40,049 bases of DNA from JBDIVL01 sp039794405 (GTDB lineage Bacteria > Planctomycetota > Brocadiia > Brocadiales > Brocadiaceae): contig JBDIVL010000037.1 in the NCBI GenBank assembly GCA_039794405.1, positions 1-40,049 on the forward strand. Reading direction: 5' to 3'. A model generated the notes under the pieces. It was not told where the DNA came from, made no database searches, and worked only from the letters and a program-made list of their open reading frames with translations. Positions 24,796 to 32,614 of the stretch are shown in pieces. A program made the position numbers and the translations under genes. How positions within the stretch are numbered: the stretch's first letter is position 1; each line of letters opens with the position of its first letter.

Positions 24796-26649
24796 TTACT
24801 CGTCCTCTTTTTCCCAAGTATTCCACCGTTCTATACTATAATCAGCATCATCTGAATGGCAGCCATAGCAAGAGTTGGTGATTACGGTACCGGAACTATT
24901 TTCCGTATCAGCCGAAGAGTTGGCATCGGCCATGGCTTTACTGGTATGCGGCTTTATAATGTCAAAGACATGAGAGGATATGTCATTGTTCACTGCGCTC
25001 TTTGCAGTCTTAGGCATATGACAGCCTGTGCAGAGGCTGCCTCCGGCATCGGTTGAATTGTAAGGGTGTTTTGTATGTTTATTTTGTTTTTTCCTCTCTT
25101 TTTTCACAGTTTTTGCAAGGTCTTCGTGGCAGGTAATACAAATTTTGTTGTTACTGCCCTGACGCCGTAATTGGGCTGTTCCACGTACACCTCTGCCGTG
25201 AGGATCGTGACAGGTGTAACATTTAAGCCCCACATAGTTATAATGATAGCCCTTAATAAAATCATGATACTGTTGGTGATGTTGTTTGGAATGGTTGTTT
25301 TCTGATGCATTTTCACCAAAGGTCGTTGTATCGTTGTCATTCCAATAACCCGCAGTAGGTTTTCCTTCGGAAGTTGTTTCTTCTCTATAATCTGCTAATA
25401 TCTTGCCCGGAATAAACGGTGTAAGCTCTCCACCATTAATAATACAGGGATATTCCGTCCCAAAATCCGCACCATTTTCACCTGTCTTATTTCTCACACG
25501 AACATGACACTGGCCACAGGCCTCATTACCCCGATCTGCGGCAAGATATTTAGGATTAACAATATATCGATCCCTTCCACCACCTTCAGATACATGAAAC
25601 TCACCGGGGCCATGACAACTTTCACAGGAAATACCGACTTCCTGAGAATGAGAAATAAACTCTCCCTCCGTGTCTTGCGTAATACTTAGACCAGTTATAT
25701 GGCACCCTTCGCAATTTTGTTCGAAGGATTTGCCCTTGTTAGGAGGGGTATTTGTATCAGTGGTTATTAGAGTATCATTCGTATTATACCAATTACCTGG
25801 ATTGTAAGAGACCCATGCGGCATTCGGATCGTCTTCATCGGCGTTTCTGTTGTTATACTGAATAGGCAATATATAATGGCTATTCCCAATCTTTACCTGG
25901 TATCTCTGCTTGCCTGCTAATGCCACACCACCGTGGGTTCTTACTATTGTGTGTGTAACAAAAACAGACTCGTCCGTTAAATCATAAAGGGTAACTTTGT
26001 ATTCATTATTGCTTATAAAAGGTTTAAACTTTACTTTGCCGTCGCTTGTGGTTATGACGTCACCAAGAAACGGAGCTATAACTGTTTTCGATGTAGGAGT
26101 GCGAATGGTAGTAGCGTGGGCAGATTTCTTCCAACCTTTCTGTTCGGGGTGACAGGTCAAACAAGTCTCATTTCCTACATATTTGGAATTGGGATGAGAG
26201 GATGCCGAAAGTATTATCATTATCTTTTTGGACTTTTTTGGTTTTACTGTTGCATTGAATTTGTCGTTAGGCAAGTAAAATTCGTCTGATGGGGGAGTAG
26301 CCCTGATAATATACGTGCCAGGCACAAGCCCGGTTATCTTAAATCTACCTTTGTTATCGGTAACGGCCACATCCTCAAAGGAAGACCCATAAATCATTTC
26401 CTTGGAAAGGGACTGGATACTGATAGTTATACCCGACAGTGGTTGCCTATTCGTGCTGGTAACTTTACCGGTTATCTTGCCCGTATCAGAAACTGTGTCT
26501 TTTTGTTGTGGGGTTTCTCTGAACTCATTTGTAAAATATTGAAGTGTTGAAGTGGGGGAGACTGAAGTTGAAGCCCATGACGTCCAGGAACTCAATGTGA
26601 CAACTATATTGAAAGTGCATATCGTTAGGAAATGTCTTTTTGCAAACAT
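24796..26649 (-). CDS. Exported octahaem cytochrome c with N-terminal carboxypeptidase-regulatory-like domain
   Basis: From the ATG at 26649 the protein has 617 residues. It has a signal peptide (MFAKRHFLTICTFNIVVTLS, cleavage near SWAS), an Ig-like regulatory domain (KITGKVTSTNRQPLSG to about residue 145), then eight CxxCH haem sites: CLTCH, CEGCH, CESCH, CGQCH, CYTCH, CITCH, CTGCH and CYGCH. The arrangement resembles cytochrome c554-type multihaem proteins. It would act in electron transfer outside the cytoplasm. The frame opens 25 codons earlier, but the promoter at 26715-26743 lies there and AAGGA sits before 26649, which decides the start. The partner is unknown. Confidence 0.87.
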   Translation of the reverse strand: MFAKRHFLTICTFNIVVTLSSWTSWASTSVSPTSTLQYFTNEFRETPQQKDTVSDTGKITGKVTSTNRQPLSGITISIQSLSKEMIYGSSFEDVAVTDNKGRFKITGLVPGTYIIRATPPSDEFYLPNDKFNATVKPKKSKKIMIILSASSHPNSKYVGNETCLTCHPEQKGWKKSAHATTIRTPTSKTVIAPFLGDVITTSDGKVKFKPFISNNEYKVTLYDLTDESVFVTHTIVRTHGGVALAGKQRYQVKIGNSHYILPIQYNNRNADEDDPNAAWVSYNPGNWYNTNDTLITTDTNTPPNKGKSFEQNCEGCHITGLSITQDTEGEFISHSQEVGISCESCHGPGEFHVSEGGGRDRYIVNPKYLAADRGNEACGQCHVRVRNKTGENGADFGTEYPCIINGGELTPFIPGKILADYREETTSEGKPTAGYWNDNDTTTFGENASENNHSKQHHQQYHDFIKGYHYNYVGLKCYTCHDPHGRGVRGTAQLRRQGSNNKICITCHEDLAKTVKKERKKQNKHTKHPYNSTDAGGSLCTGCHMPKTAKSAVNNDISSHVFDIIKPHTSKAMADANSSADTENSSGTVITNSCYGCHSDDADYSIERWNTWEKEDE

Positions 26650-26714
26650 TCGTATAATCCTTATTAAAATCTCTACAAGCATTCCAGTTGTTTTGGTACC
26701 GTAAAATTCAATAC

Positions 26715-26743
26715 ACATTACCACAATATCTGTAATGTATCAA
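26715..26743 (-). promoter_or_regulatory. Promoter of the octahaem cytochrome gene
   Basis: Read leftward, TTGATA (26738-26743), a 17-base spacer containing ATTGTGG, and TAATGT (26715-26720) form a sigma-70-like promoter. The same boxes, spacer length and ATTGTGG stretch occur before the beta-propeller gene (34013-34041). The spacing to 26649 gives a leader of about 60 bases. Confidence 0.6.
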
Positions 26744-26932
26744 AAACAATTTGCAAAACGTTACAGACAATTCATGATACATGCACTTCTGCAATAGCTA
26801 TGTACGCGCCGCTACAAAGGATGTCTATTAATTACCCTCTGTGATGTATGAGAGATGGACGGGGTCTGGATGGTCAAAATGTAGGATGGGGGTCGAGCGG
26901 AACGTACCCGTTAGAATAACCGAATTGTGCAT

Positions 26933-28765
26933 TTAAAGATATGAGTTTAAAACATACTGCTGGATCATCCTATGGGTATTAAAAAATGAGGCATTAATAG
27001 CAATGGAATGCTGCATGATGTTAAGCCATTTTCTTCGATTCTGGTAAAACATGGGTACGATGATTGTTTCTAATTTCCTATATAATTCCTCGGCATCTTT
27101 CTTACTATCATATCCACTATCAACTGTTTCCGGTCCAATAGACCAACCAGTAACACCCTCGATATACCCTTCGATCCACCATCCATCCAGAACACTAAAG
27201 CTGGGGACACCATTATGTGCTGCTTTCATACCAGAAGTACCCGACGCCTCATTTGGCCGTAAAGGGGTATTTAACCAGAGATCTACTCCGGAAGTAAGGA
27301 GCTTTCCCAGTCCTATATCATAATTTTCCAGGTACAGTATTTTTATTTGATCTCTTAACCGGTCTATACCCGAAAAAATCCTTCTAATCATCTCCTTCCC
27401 TGGTCGATCTTGTGGATGGGCTTTACCAGCAAAAACAAATTGGATCCTGCCAGAAGTGTTGGCAATATGGATAAGCCTGTTGATATCAGAAAATACCAAA
27501 TCTGCCCTCTTATAAAGTGCCGCACGCCTTGCAAAACCAATGGTAAAGGTGTCATAATGAAGGCCTGCATTTGTCTCTTCGTTTACATAATCAATAAGTT
27601 TCCTCTTTGCCTCAGTATGCGCCTGCCATATCTCTTCCTCCGGAATGCTTAAAGCATATCTCAAACTAAAGGGGTCATTCTTCCACCCCGGCATGTACCT
27701 GTCATAAAGGTTCTTAAAACAATCACAAGTCCAGGTGTTTGAGTGCACACCATTGGTTATGGAATCTATAGGATAGCCAGGAAACATCGATTTTGAGACA
27801 TCACCGTGACTTTTTGCCACACCATTGATATATTTGCTTAAATTCAGGGCAAGCAAGGTCATATTTAATCTCTCTTCACCGGCAAGCATCTTCAGAATAT
27901 CAAAAGGTACAAATTCTCCCAAAACACGACTTACTAAATCGTACGGAAATTGATCGTGCCCCGCTGGTACCGGTGTATGGGTGGTAAATACGCAGAGGTT
28001 TCTTACTGTATCAAAATCCCATAATGACTCTTTCTTTGTTTTTTGTTCTTGTAATAATTCTAACGTTAATAAACTCGCATGACCTTCATTCATGTGATAC
28101 TTTTTTATTTCTGTATAACCCAAATTATGGAGCATACGTACTCCACCAATTCCAAGAACAACTTCCTGGGCTAATCTGTATCTCTGATCGCCTCCGTAGA
28201 GAAAATTGCTAAGTCCTTTATCGTATTCACTGTTTTCTTCCAGATTTGTGTTTAAAAATATAATAGGTACAGGATACCCAGTTATGCCAAAAATATTCAA
28301 TTGCCAGGCTTGAATAATTACAGTTCTCTTTTCTATTTGTACACTGACTTTATTTGACAAAGGTTTTAAGAAATCTTTGGGATTCCATTGAACAGGTAGC
28401 TCTTGTTGGTTTCCTTGTCCATCTAATTTCTGAAAGAAATACCCATGAGTGTATAAAAGAGTAACTGCTACCGTTGGTACTTTTAAATCAGCACAGGATC
28501 TTATCGTATCTCCTGCCAAAATTCCTAATCCTCCACTGTACGTGGGAATATGAGGGTCGATACCTATTTCCATTGAAAAATAGGCAATCTTTCGCTCCTT
28601 TTTTTCTTCTGTGGTAATGGTGACGTACCGTTGGACAATATAGTTCTCCGGGGATTTTTGGAATTCATTTCTGCAGAACTTTGAGCAAAAATAAAATAGT
28701 TGGCCCTTGTACTCGTACTGCAGTTCTTCTTTTGCAATCATTCCACAAACAGGATCTTTTATCAT
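26933..28765 (-). CDS. glgP: Alpha-glucan (glycogen) phosphorylase with N-terminal YHS domain
   Basis: The 610-residue protein begins with a YHS metal-binding domain (MIKDPVCGMIAKEEL, then FYFCSKFCRNEFQKSPENY, residues 1-45) and continues as a short-form GT35 phosphorylase: AYFSMEIGIDPHIPTYSGGLGILAGD in two parts, HMNEGHASLL, TNGVHSNTW, FAGKAHPQD and the pyridoxal-phosphate Lys motif ASGTSGMKAAHNG. The enzyme releases glucose 1-phosphate from storage glucan. Length without YHS is normal for the short type (about 560). A YHS domain on a phosphorylase is unusual; such domains normally occur with metal pumps and membrane proteins. GAGG precedes the ATG. It is monocistronic between the cytochrome and the YnfA paralogue. 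Confidence 0.9.
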   Translation of the reverse strand: MIKDPVCGMIAKEELQYEYKGQLFYFCSKFCRNEFQKSPENYIVQRYVTITTEEKKERKIAYFSMEIGIDPHIPTYSGGLGILAGDTIRSCADLKVPTVAVTLLYTHGYFFQKLDGQGNQQELPVQWNPKDFLKPLSNKVSVQIEKRTVIIQAWQLNIFGITGYPVPIIFLNTNLEENSEYDKGLSNFLYGGDQRYRLAQEVVLGIGGVRMLHNLGYTEIKKYHMNEGHASLLTLELLQEQKTKKESLWDFDTVRNLCVFTTHTPVPAGHDQFPYDLVSRVLGEFVPFDILKMLAGEERLNMTLLALNLSKYINGVAKSHGDVSKSMFPGYPIDSITNGVHSNTWTCDCFKNLYDRYMPGWKNDPFSLRYALSIPEEEIWQAHTEAKRKLIDYVNEETNAGLHYDTFTIGFARRAALYKRADLVFSDINRLIHIANTSGRIQFVFAGKAHPQDRPGKEMIRRIFSGIDRLRDQIKILYLENYDIGLGKLLTSGVDLWLNTPLRPNEASGTSGMKAAHNGVPSFSVLDGWWIEGYIEGVTGWSIGPETVDSGYDSKKDAEELYRKLETIIVPMFYQNRRKWLNIMQHSIAINASFFNTHRMIQQYVLNSYL

Positions 28766-28844
28766 TGCTTATACCTCTTTGAGTTTTAATAAGTTCCAGT
28801 ACATTAATTTAGGCTATCTTTGGCAACAACTTTTTGATTGCTTG

Positions 28845-28865
28845 TTCCCAAACTCTGTTTGGGAA
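28845..28865. repeat. TTCCCAAA hairpin
   Basis: TTCCCAAA, CTCTG and TTTGGGAA form an 8-bp stem in the divergent spacer between the phosphorylase and the YnfA gene. It resembles common intergenic palindromes; no gene or T-run follows. Confidence 0.4.
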
Positions 28866-28989
28866 TAAAGTGTCATCTCATAACGGAAAGATTGAAGTAA
28901 CAGAGGACAAATGCTATTATAAATTACTTTGACTATGAAAAAAAGATTGCTGTGGTGAAATAGTATAAGAAAGGCAAAGGAATTAAAAC

Positions 28990-29328
28990 ATGGAAAAGTT
29001 TGAGATTGTCAGGTCAATTTTATTCTTTATTCTTGCCGGACTGTGTGAAATAGGCGGAGGATATCTGGTATGGCTCTGGTTAAGGAATGGGAAGAGTATT
29101 TGGCTCGGTTTATTTGGAGCAATTGTGTTGATTATCTATGGAGTTATAACAACATTCCAGCCTGCAAATTTTGGCCGGGTATACGCCGCTTATGGTGGTG
29201 TATTCATAGTTCTCTCCATCCTCTGGGGATGGAAGGTTGATAAGATAACCCCTGATAAATTTGATCTGATAGGTGGTCTCATTGCCCTCGTTGGTGTATG
29301 TATCATCATGTATTGGCCAAGAGGATAA
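28990..29328 (+). CDS. YnfA/UPF0060 family membrane protein, copy 2
   Basis: This 112-residue protein has the same four helices as copy 1 at 22574 (IVRSILFFILAGLCEIGGGYL, LGLFGAIVLIIYGVI, AAYGGVFIVLSILWGWKVD, LIALVGVCIIMYWPRG) and differs in only some 20 positions. AAAGGAATT stands upstream of the ATG. The two copies differ mostly by conservative changes, which suggests both are or were under selection. UPF0060 proteins are small putative transporters related to the SMR family, substrate unknown. It is followed, 63 bases on, by a lipoprotein gene in the same direction, with which it may form an operon. Confidence 0.88.
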   Translation: MEKFEIVRSILFFILAGLCEIGGGYLVWLWLRNGKSIWLGLFGAIVLIIYGVITTFQPANFGRVYAAYGGVFIVLSILWGWKVDKITPDKFDLIGGLIALVGVCIIMYWPRG

Positions 29329-29391
29329 TTTTGGATAAGCAAGGGTGGTACGGATAAACTCGTACATCATTAAGGTAATTCACATCATACT

Positions 29392-30000
29392 ATGAAAAAG
29401 TGGTTTGTATATATACTGACCATTTTATTGCCATGTGGTTGTGCAGAAGTTCAGCACGTTGAACATGGTCAGGAATTGGCCCTTTATGGGGTAAAGAGGA
29501 GTCATCCCTACCAATGGGTTGAAAAACATCATGTTCGCTTAACAGATCAACAAATCCATGAACTAGCCCAGCACGGCATTGAAATAAGTGAATATGAGAA
29601 AATAGTTGTCTATTACTCAATGACTACCCGACGGGGAAGAAGTGAGGTAGAAAAGGCATTTCTCGTAAAGGGCGAAGGAGAGTATGGACCATTTAAACTT
29701 GTTGTTGATATTGTGCGTACTGTTACAATTCAAGAATTTCATATCATTGAAAATCCTGCAGACAATTCGGGAAACTCTGTTATCGACAGAGATTTCCTAA
29801 ATCAATATATCGGAAAAGACCCAACATCCTCATTTGAGATTGCAAAAGAATCGGAGGATATACTTACAACGCCAGAGAAAATCAAACCGATCAGAAATGC
29901 ACCTGTCACCTCCGAGAAGATAACGAAAGAACTAAGAAAATGGTTATTCATAGCCAAAATATTGAAACGCGACTATCCCATTTGGAGTATTGAACAATAA
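29392..30000 (+). CDS. Lipoprotein of unknown function
   Basis: The 202-residue protein has a lipoprotein-like signal (MKKWFVYILTILLPCGC, Cys near residue 17) and a mature domain starting AEVQHVEHGQELALYG. It contains VRLTDQQIHELAQHGIEISEYEKIVVYYSMTT, split by a conserved-looking hinge, and a basic helical C-terminus (TKELRKWLFIAKILKRDYPIW). No family is recognised. It stands between copy 2 of YnfA and the convergent zinc-ribbon gene and has no counterpart near copy 1. It is likely outside the cytoplasm and tethered to a membrane. Confidence 0.72.
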   Translation: MKKWFVYILTILLPCGCAEVQHVEHGQELALYGVKRSHPYQWVEKHHVRLTDQQIHELAQHGIEISEYEKIVVYYSMTTRRGRSEVEKAFLVKGEGEYGPFKLVVDIVRTVTIQEFHIIENPADNSGNSVIDRDFLNQYIGKDPTSSFEIAKESEDILTTPEKIKPIRNAPVTSEKITKELRKWLFIAKILKRDYPIWSIEQ

Positions 30001-30040
30001 CAAAGAATCATATGATATAGATAATACGTTTTTCAAAAAG

Positions 30041-30598
30041 TTATTTTTTAACCTTTTCCAGTTCTTCTTCCTGGGCCTTCTTGCAAATTGGGCAGGCTAA
30101 AAAATCCTTACCGCATTTGTCACAGTGGATAACAAGCCATTCCTTTGATGTCTTCTTACAATCTGGACACTTCATCTCCCATTTTGCCAATGTTTGTCCC
30201 TTGATCGGCCGTACCCGTACCTCTTTACATTCGGGACATTTCGTTTTCATGGTCTCGGTTTGTAATTCTGCTGCGGTTCCTTTGCACAACACACATGCCA
30301 GGACATCTCTCCCGCATACATCACAATGATGAACTGCAAACTCTGATATTTTATTTTTACAATCTGGACAAACCATAGTCGTAGTAGCTAGTGTTCTTCC
30401 CTTTTCTGGACTTATCCGCACTTCTTTACATTGAGGACATACAAAAGGCTCTGCGGTTTTATGCTCGGGTGCAAGACCTTTTTCAAGATGTTTATGCGTT
30501 TCTTCCTTTTCGGCATAAAGATAATTATTTCCTGAGACTATCAGGCTAAATGATGTAACTGTAAAAATAATAGCTCCCAAAAATTTTTTGTTTACCAT
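30041..30598 (-). CDS. Exported double zinc-ribbon protein, paralogue of 21582
   Basis: The 185-residue protein has a signal peptide (about 1-28), a single HKHLEKGLAPEHK motif and two tandem zinc-ribbon units. Unit 1 has CPQCKEVRISPEKGRTLA, CPDCKNKISEF and CDVCGRDVLACVLC; unit 2 has CPECKEVRVRPIKGQTLA, CPDCKKTSKEW and CDKCGKDFLACPIC. Each unit has six CxxC-type pairs of cysteines. The units match each other closely, showing an internal duplication not present in the 21582 paralogue, which instead multiplied its EKGL motif. The tail is Lys/Glu rich. The role is unknown; a metal-binding exported protein is likely. Confidence 0.8.
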   Translation of the reverse strand: MVNKKFLGAIIFTVTSFSLIVSGNNYLYAEKEETHKHLEKGLAPEHKTAEPFVCPQCKEVRISPEKGRTLATTTMVCPDCKNKISEFAVHHCDVCGRDVLACVLCKGTAAELQTETMKTKCPECKEVRVRPIKGQTLAKWEMKCPDCKKTSKEWLVIHCDKCGKDFLACPICKKAQEEELEKVKK

Positions 30599-30761
30599 GT
30601 TCCCTAATCCTCCTTCCGGTTTTTTAAATGATGCAGTACATTATCCATTCACAAAATAATTTCTTCATTATTTATAAACTATTTAGTAGCAATTTCAGTA
30701 CCTAAAAGTGCAGCATGTTTCTTTTTTGAATTCTTGAGTCTTTTTTCTTTTCAATTGTAGT

Positions 30762-31255
30762 CTATCTCTTTCTCATAAAACATTTTATTATTTCCATAAT
30801 AAAAAAAGTAAGAGAAGAAAATCCAAAGATAATAATCCAGTCCTGTAATCCCAAAGGTGTTACTTTAAATATATTCTCAGAGTAAGGAATATAGACAATG
30901 GCTGCCTGCATAACTAAGGAAAGCCCCGTTGCCAATAAAAGTTTTTTATTGGTAAAAGGACCGATCTGAAATAGTGAACGTCTTGTATTTCTACAGTTAA
31001 AGGAATGGAATAATTGAGAAATTACCATTATGCAGAAAGCAACTGTTCTTGACCGGTCAAGATCGCTTTTTAATGTGCCGCCCAAGCAGCAGGGACATAG
31101 CCTCCGGCCTCAATGAGAACAATATCCCTGGAGGGGATAGAGGATACTTCACCACTTCGTATAACTTTTGCATATCTAAGCCCTGTATTTATATCGGTAT
31201 CCAAACTCTTTATTACCTCATCGGTTGGCATAGTATGCCAAAGTTTTTCAATCAT
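30762..31255 (-). pseudogene. Relic of a PacL-type P-type ATPase with internal deletions
   Basis: The leftward start LWHTMPTDEVIKSLDTDINTG matches the intact ATPase at 17595-20378 (PWHTMKISEVIKNLDTDINTG); it then jumps about 70 codons to KVIRSGEVSSIPSRDIVLIEAG (residues near 96 of the intact gene). A second deletion of about 690 codons, with a frame change, leads to GGTLKSDLDRSRTVAFCIMV and the last 100 residues including GLQDWIIIFGFSSLTFFI. The actuator, phosphorylation and nucleotide domains are all lost. The sequence is otherwise well conserved, so the deletions are fairly recent. The two short open frames here should not be read as separate genes. Confidence 0.85.
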
Positions 31256-31260
31256 GGTGT

Positions 31261-32325
31261 TTATCCTTCAGAAATACTGCAGCACAAATCCTGTCTATGG
31301 CTCATGCAGGGGTGGTTTTCAAGTGCTTCATAGTTATGAAGACCTTTATGGCTGTCTAAATATGAGTTTCTTAAGCATGCGTTAAGTGGTGTTTCCGCTA
31401 CGTTATATCTACTGGAGGGTAATAGGGCACACGATTCTATATATCCTTCCGGGTTAATGTGAATAAATCCCTTTCCTGCTTCCCTGCAACTACTCATAAG
31501 TTCTTCGTCTCCGGGAAAATGGATTACATAGGTATTTACCCGCTGTTTTAGTTTTAAAAACCATTGTCTGAACGAGTCTCTTTGGACGGATGATAAGCAT
31601 AAGCTCAAATTCGGTGTTCTTCCTGTTGGGATGTATTCTATAAAGCACCCTAACCGGGCACCGTAGAGGTACTTTTCCCCGAATATCTCCTCTTTTTGAA
31701 GTTGTTCTACATTTTCTGAGGTAACCGTAATAGAAAATCCATACAGTATCTTATTCCCTTGGAGGTTATCAAAGGCATTTATAACCTTATTATATACACC
31801 TGTACCGCGCCTTTTATCAGTGTCTTCTAAACCACCTTCCAGGCTAATTACTGGGATTATATGGGATGAACGGGCCAGCTTTTCAGCGACATCATCAGAT
31901 ACCATAGTGCCATTGGTTATCAGGATGAAAAGATTATTGTTGTGACGATTTAAAATATCCAACAGGTTCGGATACAGCATGGGTTCTCCACCCGTAAGGA
32001 CAAAAAAGAAACAACCTAATGAACCAGCCTGCTCCAGAACGCTCTCTAACACTTTTTGAGGTAAAATCTTTGGTTCTTTGTATACCCGTGCATAACAATG
32101 GTCACAGGCAAGATTGCAGTCCGAGGTAAGGCTTAAAACAAAGGAATGAGGGATGGGATAATCAAGTCTATTTTGTAGATGAACATTGAGTTTATACTTC
32201 TTCCTTACTTTCTTATAAAGACCCCAGGCCATCCCCAAATGCCTTGGTGAGGATAATACCCAGGGTAAAAATGCCTTTCTGAAGATACGGAGATTATATT
32301 TGAATCTATCATGGGGTACATGCAT
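31261..32325 (-). CDS. Radical SAM enzyme, SPASM-like
   Basis: The 354-residue protein has the cluster motif CNLACDHCYA (about residues 73-82), followed by GCFFFVLTGGEPMLYPNLLD split across the SAM-binding GGEP region, and ISLEGG typical of the TIM barrel. The C-terminal part has scattered cysteines (SCREAGKG, IESCALLP, LNACLRN, HPCMSHRQDLCC), similar to SPASM or twitch domains holding extra iron-sulfur clusters. Such enzymes modify peptides, enzymes or cofactors. A GAGG ribosome site stands before the ATG, and a 30-codon open frame overlaps its start. The downstream neighbour is the ATPase relic; the upstream one is an exported beta-propeller gene in the same direction. The substrate is unknown. 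Confidence 0.86.
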   Translation of the reverse strand: MHVPHDRFKYNLRIFRKAFLPWVLSSPRHLGMAWGLYKKVRKKYKLNVHLQNRLDYPIPHSFVLSLTSDCNLACDHCYARVYKEPKILPQKVLESVLEQAGSLGCFFFVLTGGEPMLYPNLLDILNRHNNNLFILITNGTMVSDDVAEKLARSSHIIPVISLEGGLEDTDKRRGTGVYNKVINAFDNLQGNKILYGFSITVTSENVEQLQKEEIFGEKYLYGARLGCFIEYIPTGRTPNLSLCLSSVQRDSFRQWFLKLKQRVNTYVIHFPGDEELMSSCREAGKGFIHINPEGYIESCALLPSSRYNVAETPLNACLRNSYLDSHKGLHNYEALENHPCMSHRQDLCCSISEG

Positions 32326-32401
32326 TATACTTTACCTCTATGACATGGGAAGATTCTTTTGCTATAAGTACAAATACGGTACGTAAAATATTACTATTCA
32401 T
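32309..32401 (-). CDS. Possible 30-residue peptide overlapping the radical SAM gene start
   Basis: An ATG at 32401 preceded by AAAGGAG at seven bases opens 30 codons (starting MNSNILRTVFVLIAKES, ending YNACTP). It overlaps the start of the radical SAM gene by 17 bases in another frame, which suggests translational coupling. The peptide could be a leader, or a substrate of the radical SAM enzyme; neither is proven. The ribosome site is better than that of many confirmed genes here. Confidence 0.4.
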   Translation of the reverse strand: MNSNILRTVFVLIAKESSHVIEVKYNACTP

Positions 32402-32488
32402 GGTAAGTCTCCTTTCTCTCTTTACATAAAACATCGTGTGTTTTCCATAATAAAGAATTTGAGAAATTTTTCCCTTAAAGAGTTTTCA

Positions 32489-32580
32489 ATTATAGTGAAC
32501 GACACAAATAAATCCCACGAGGCCCCTCTTGGTGGAGGATTAAGGCGGGTTTGCATAACTTTTATGCCGTTCACTATAAT
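32489..32580. mobile_element. 92-bp MITE-like element with TATAGTGAACG ends
   Basis: ATTATAGTGAACG at 32489 and its complement CGTTCACTATAAT at 32568-32580 are 13-bp terminal inverted repeats, extended imperfectly. The core includes CCACGAGGCCCCTCTTGG. The size excludes a transposase. The ends differ in sequence from those at 22249 but also start with TATAG. Confidence 0.6.
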
Positions 32581-32614
32581 ATTTAATTACAAAACCTGAG
32601 GATTACTAAGTAAG

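Noticed and set aside
30762..31085. A 107-codon hypothetical membrane protein
   Set aside because: It is the C-terminal end of a deleted P-type ATPase copy, part of the relic at 30762-31255.
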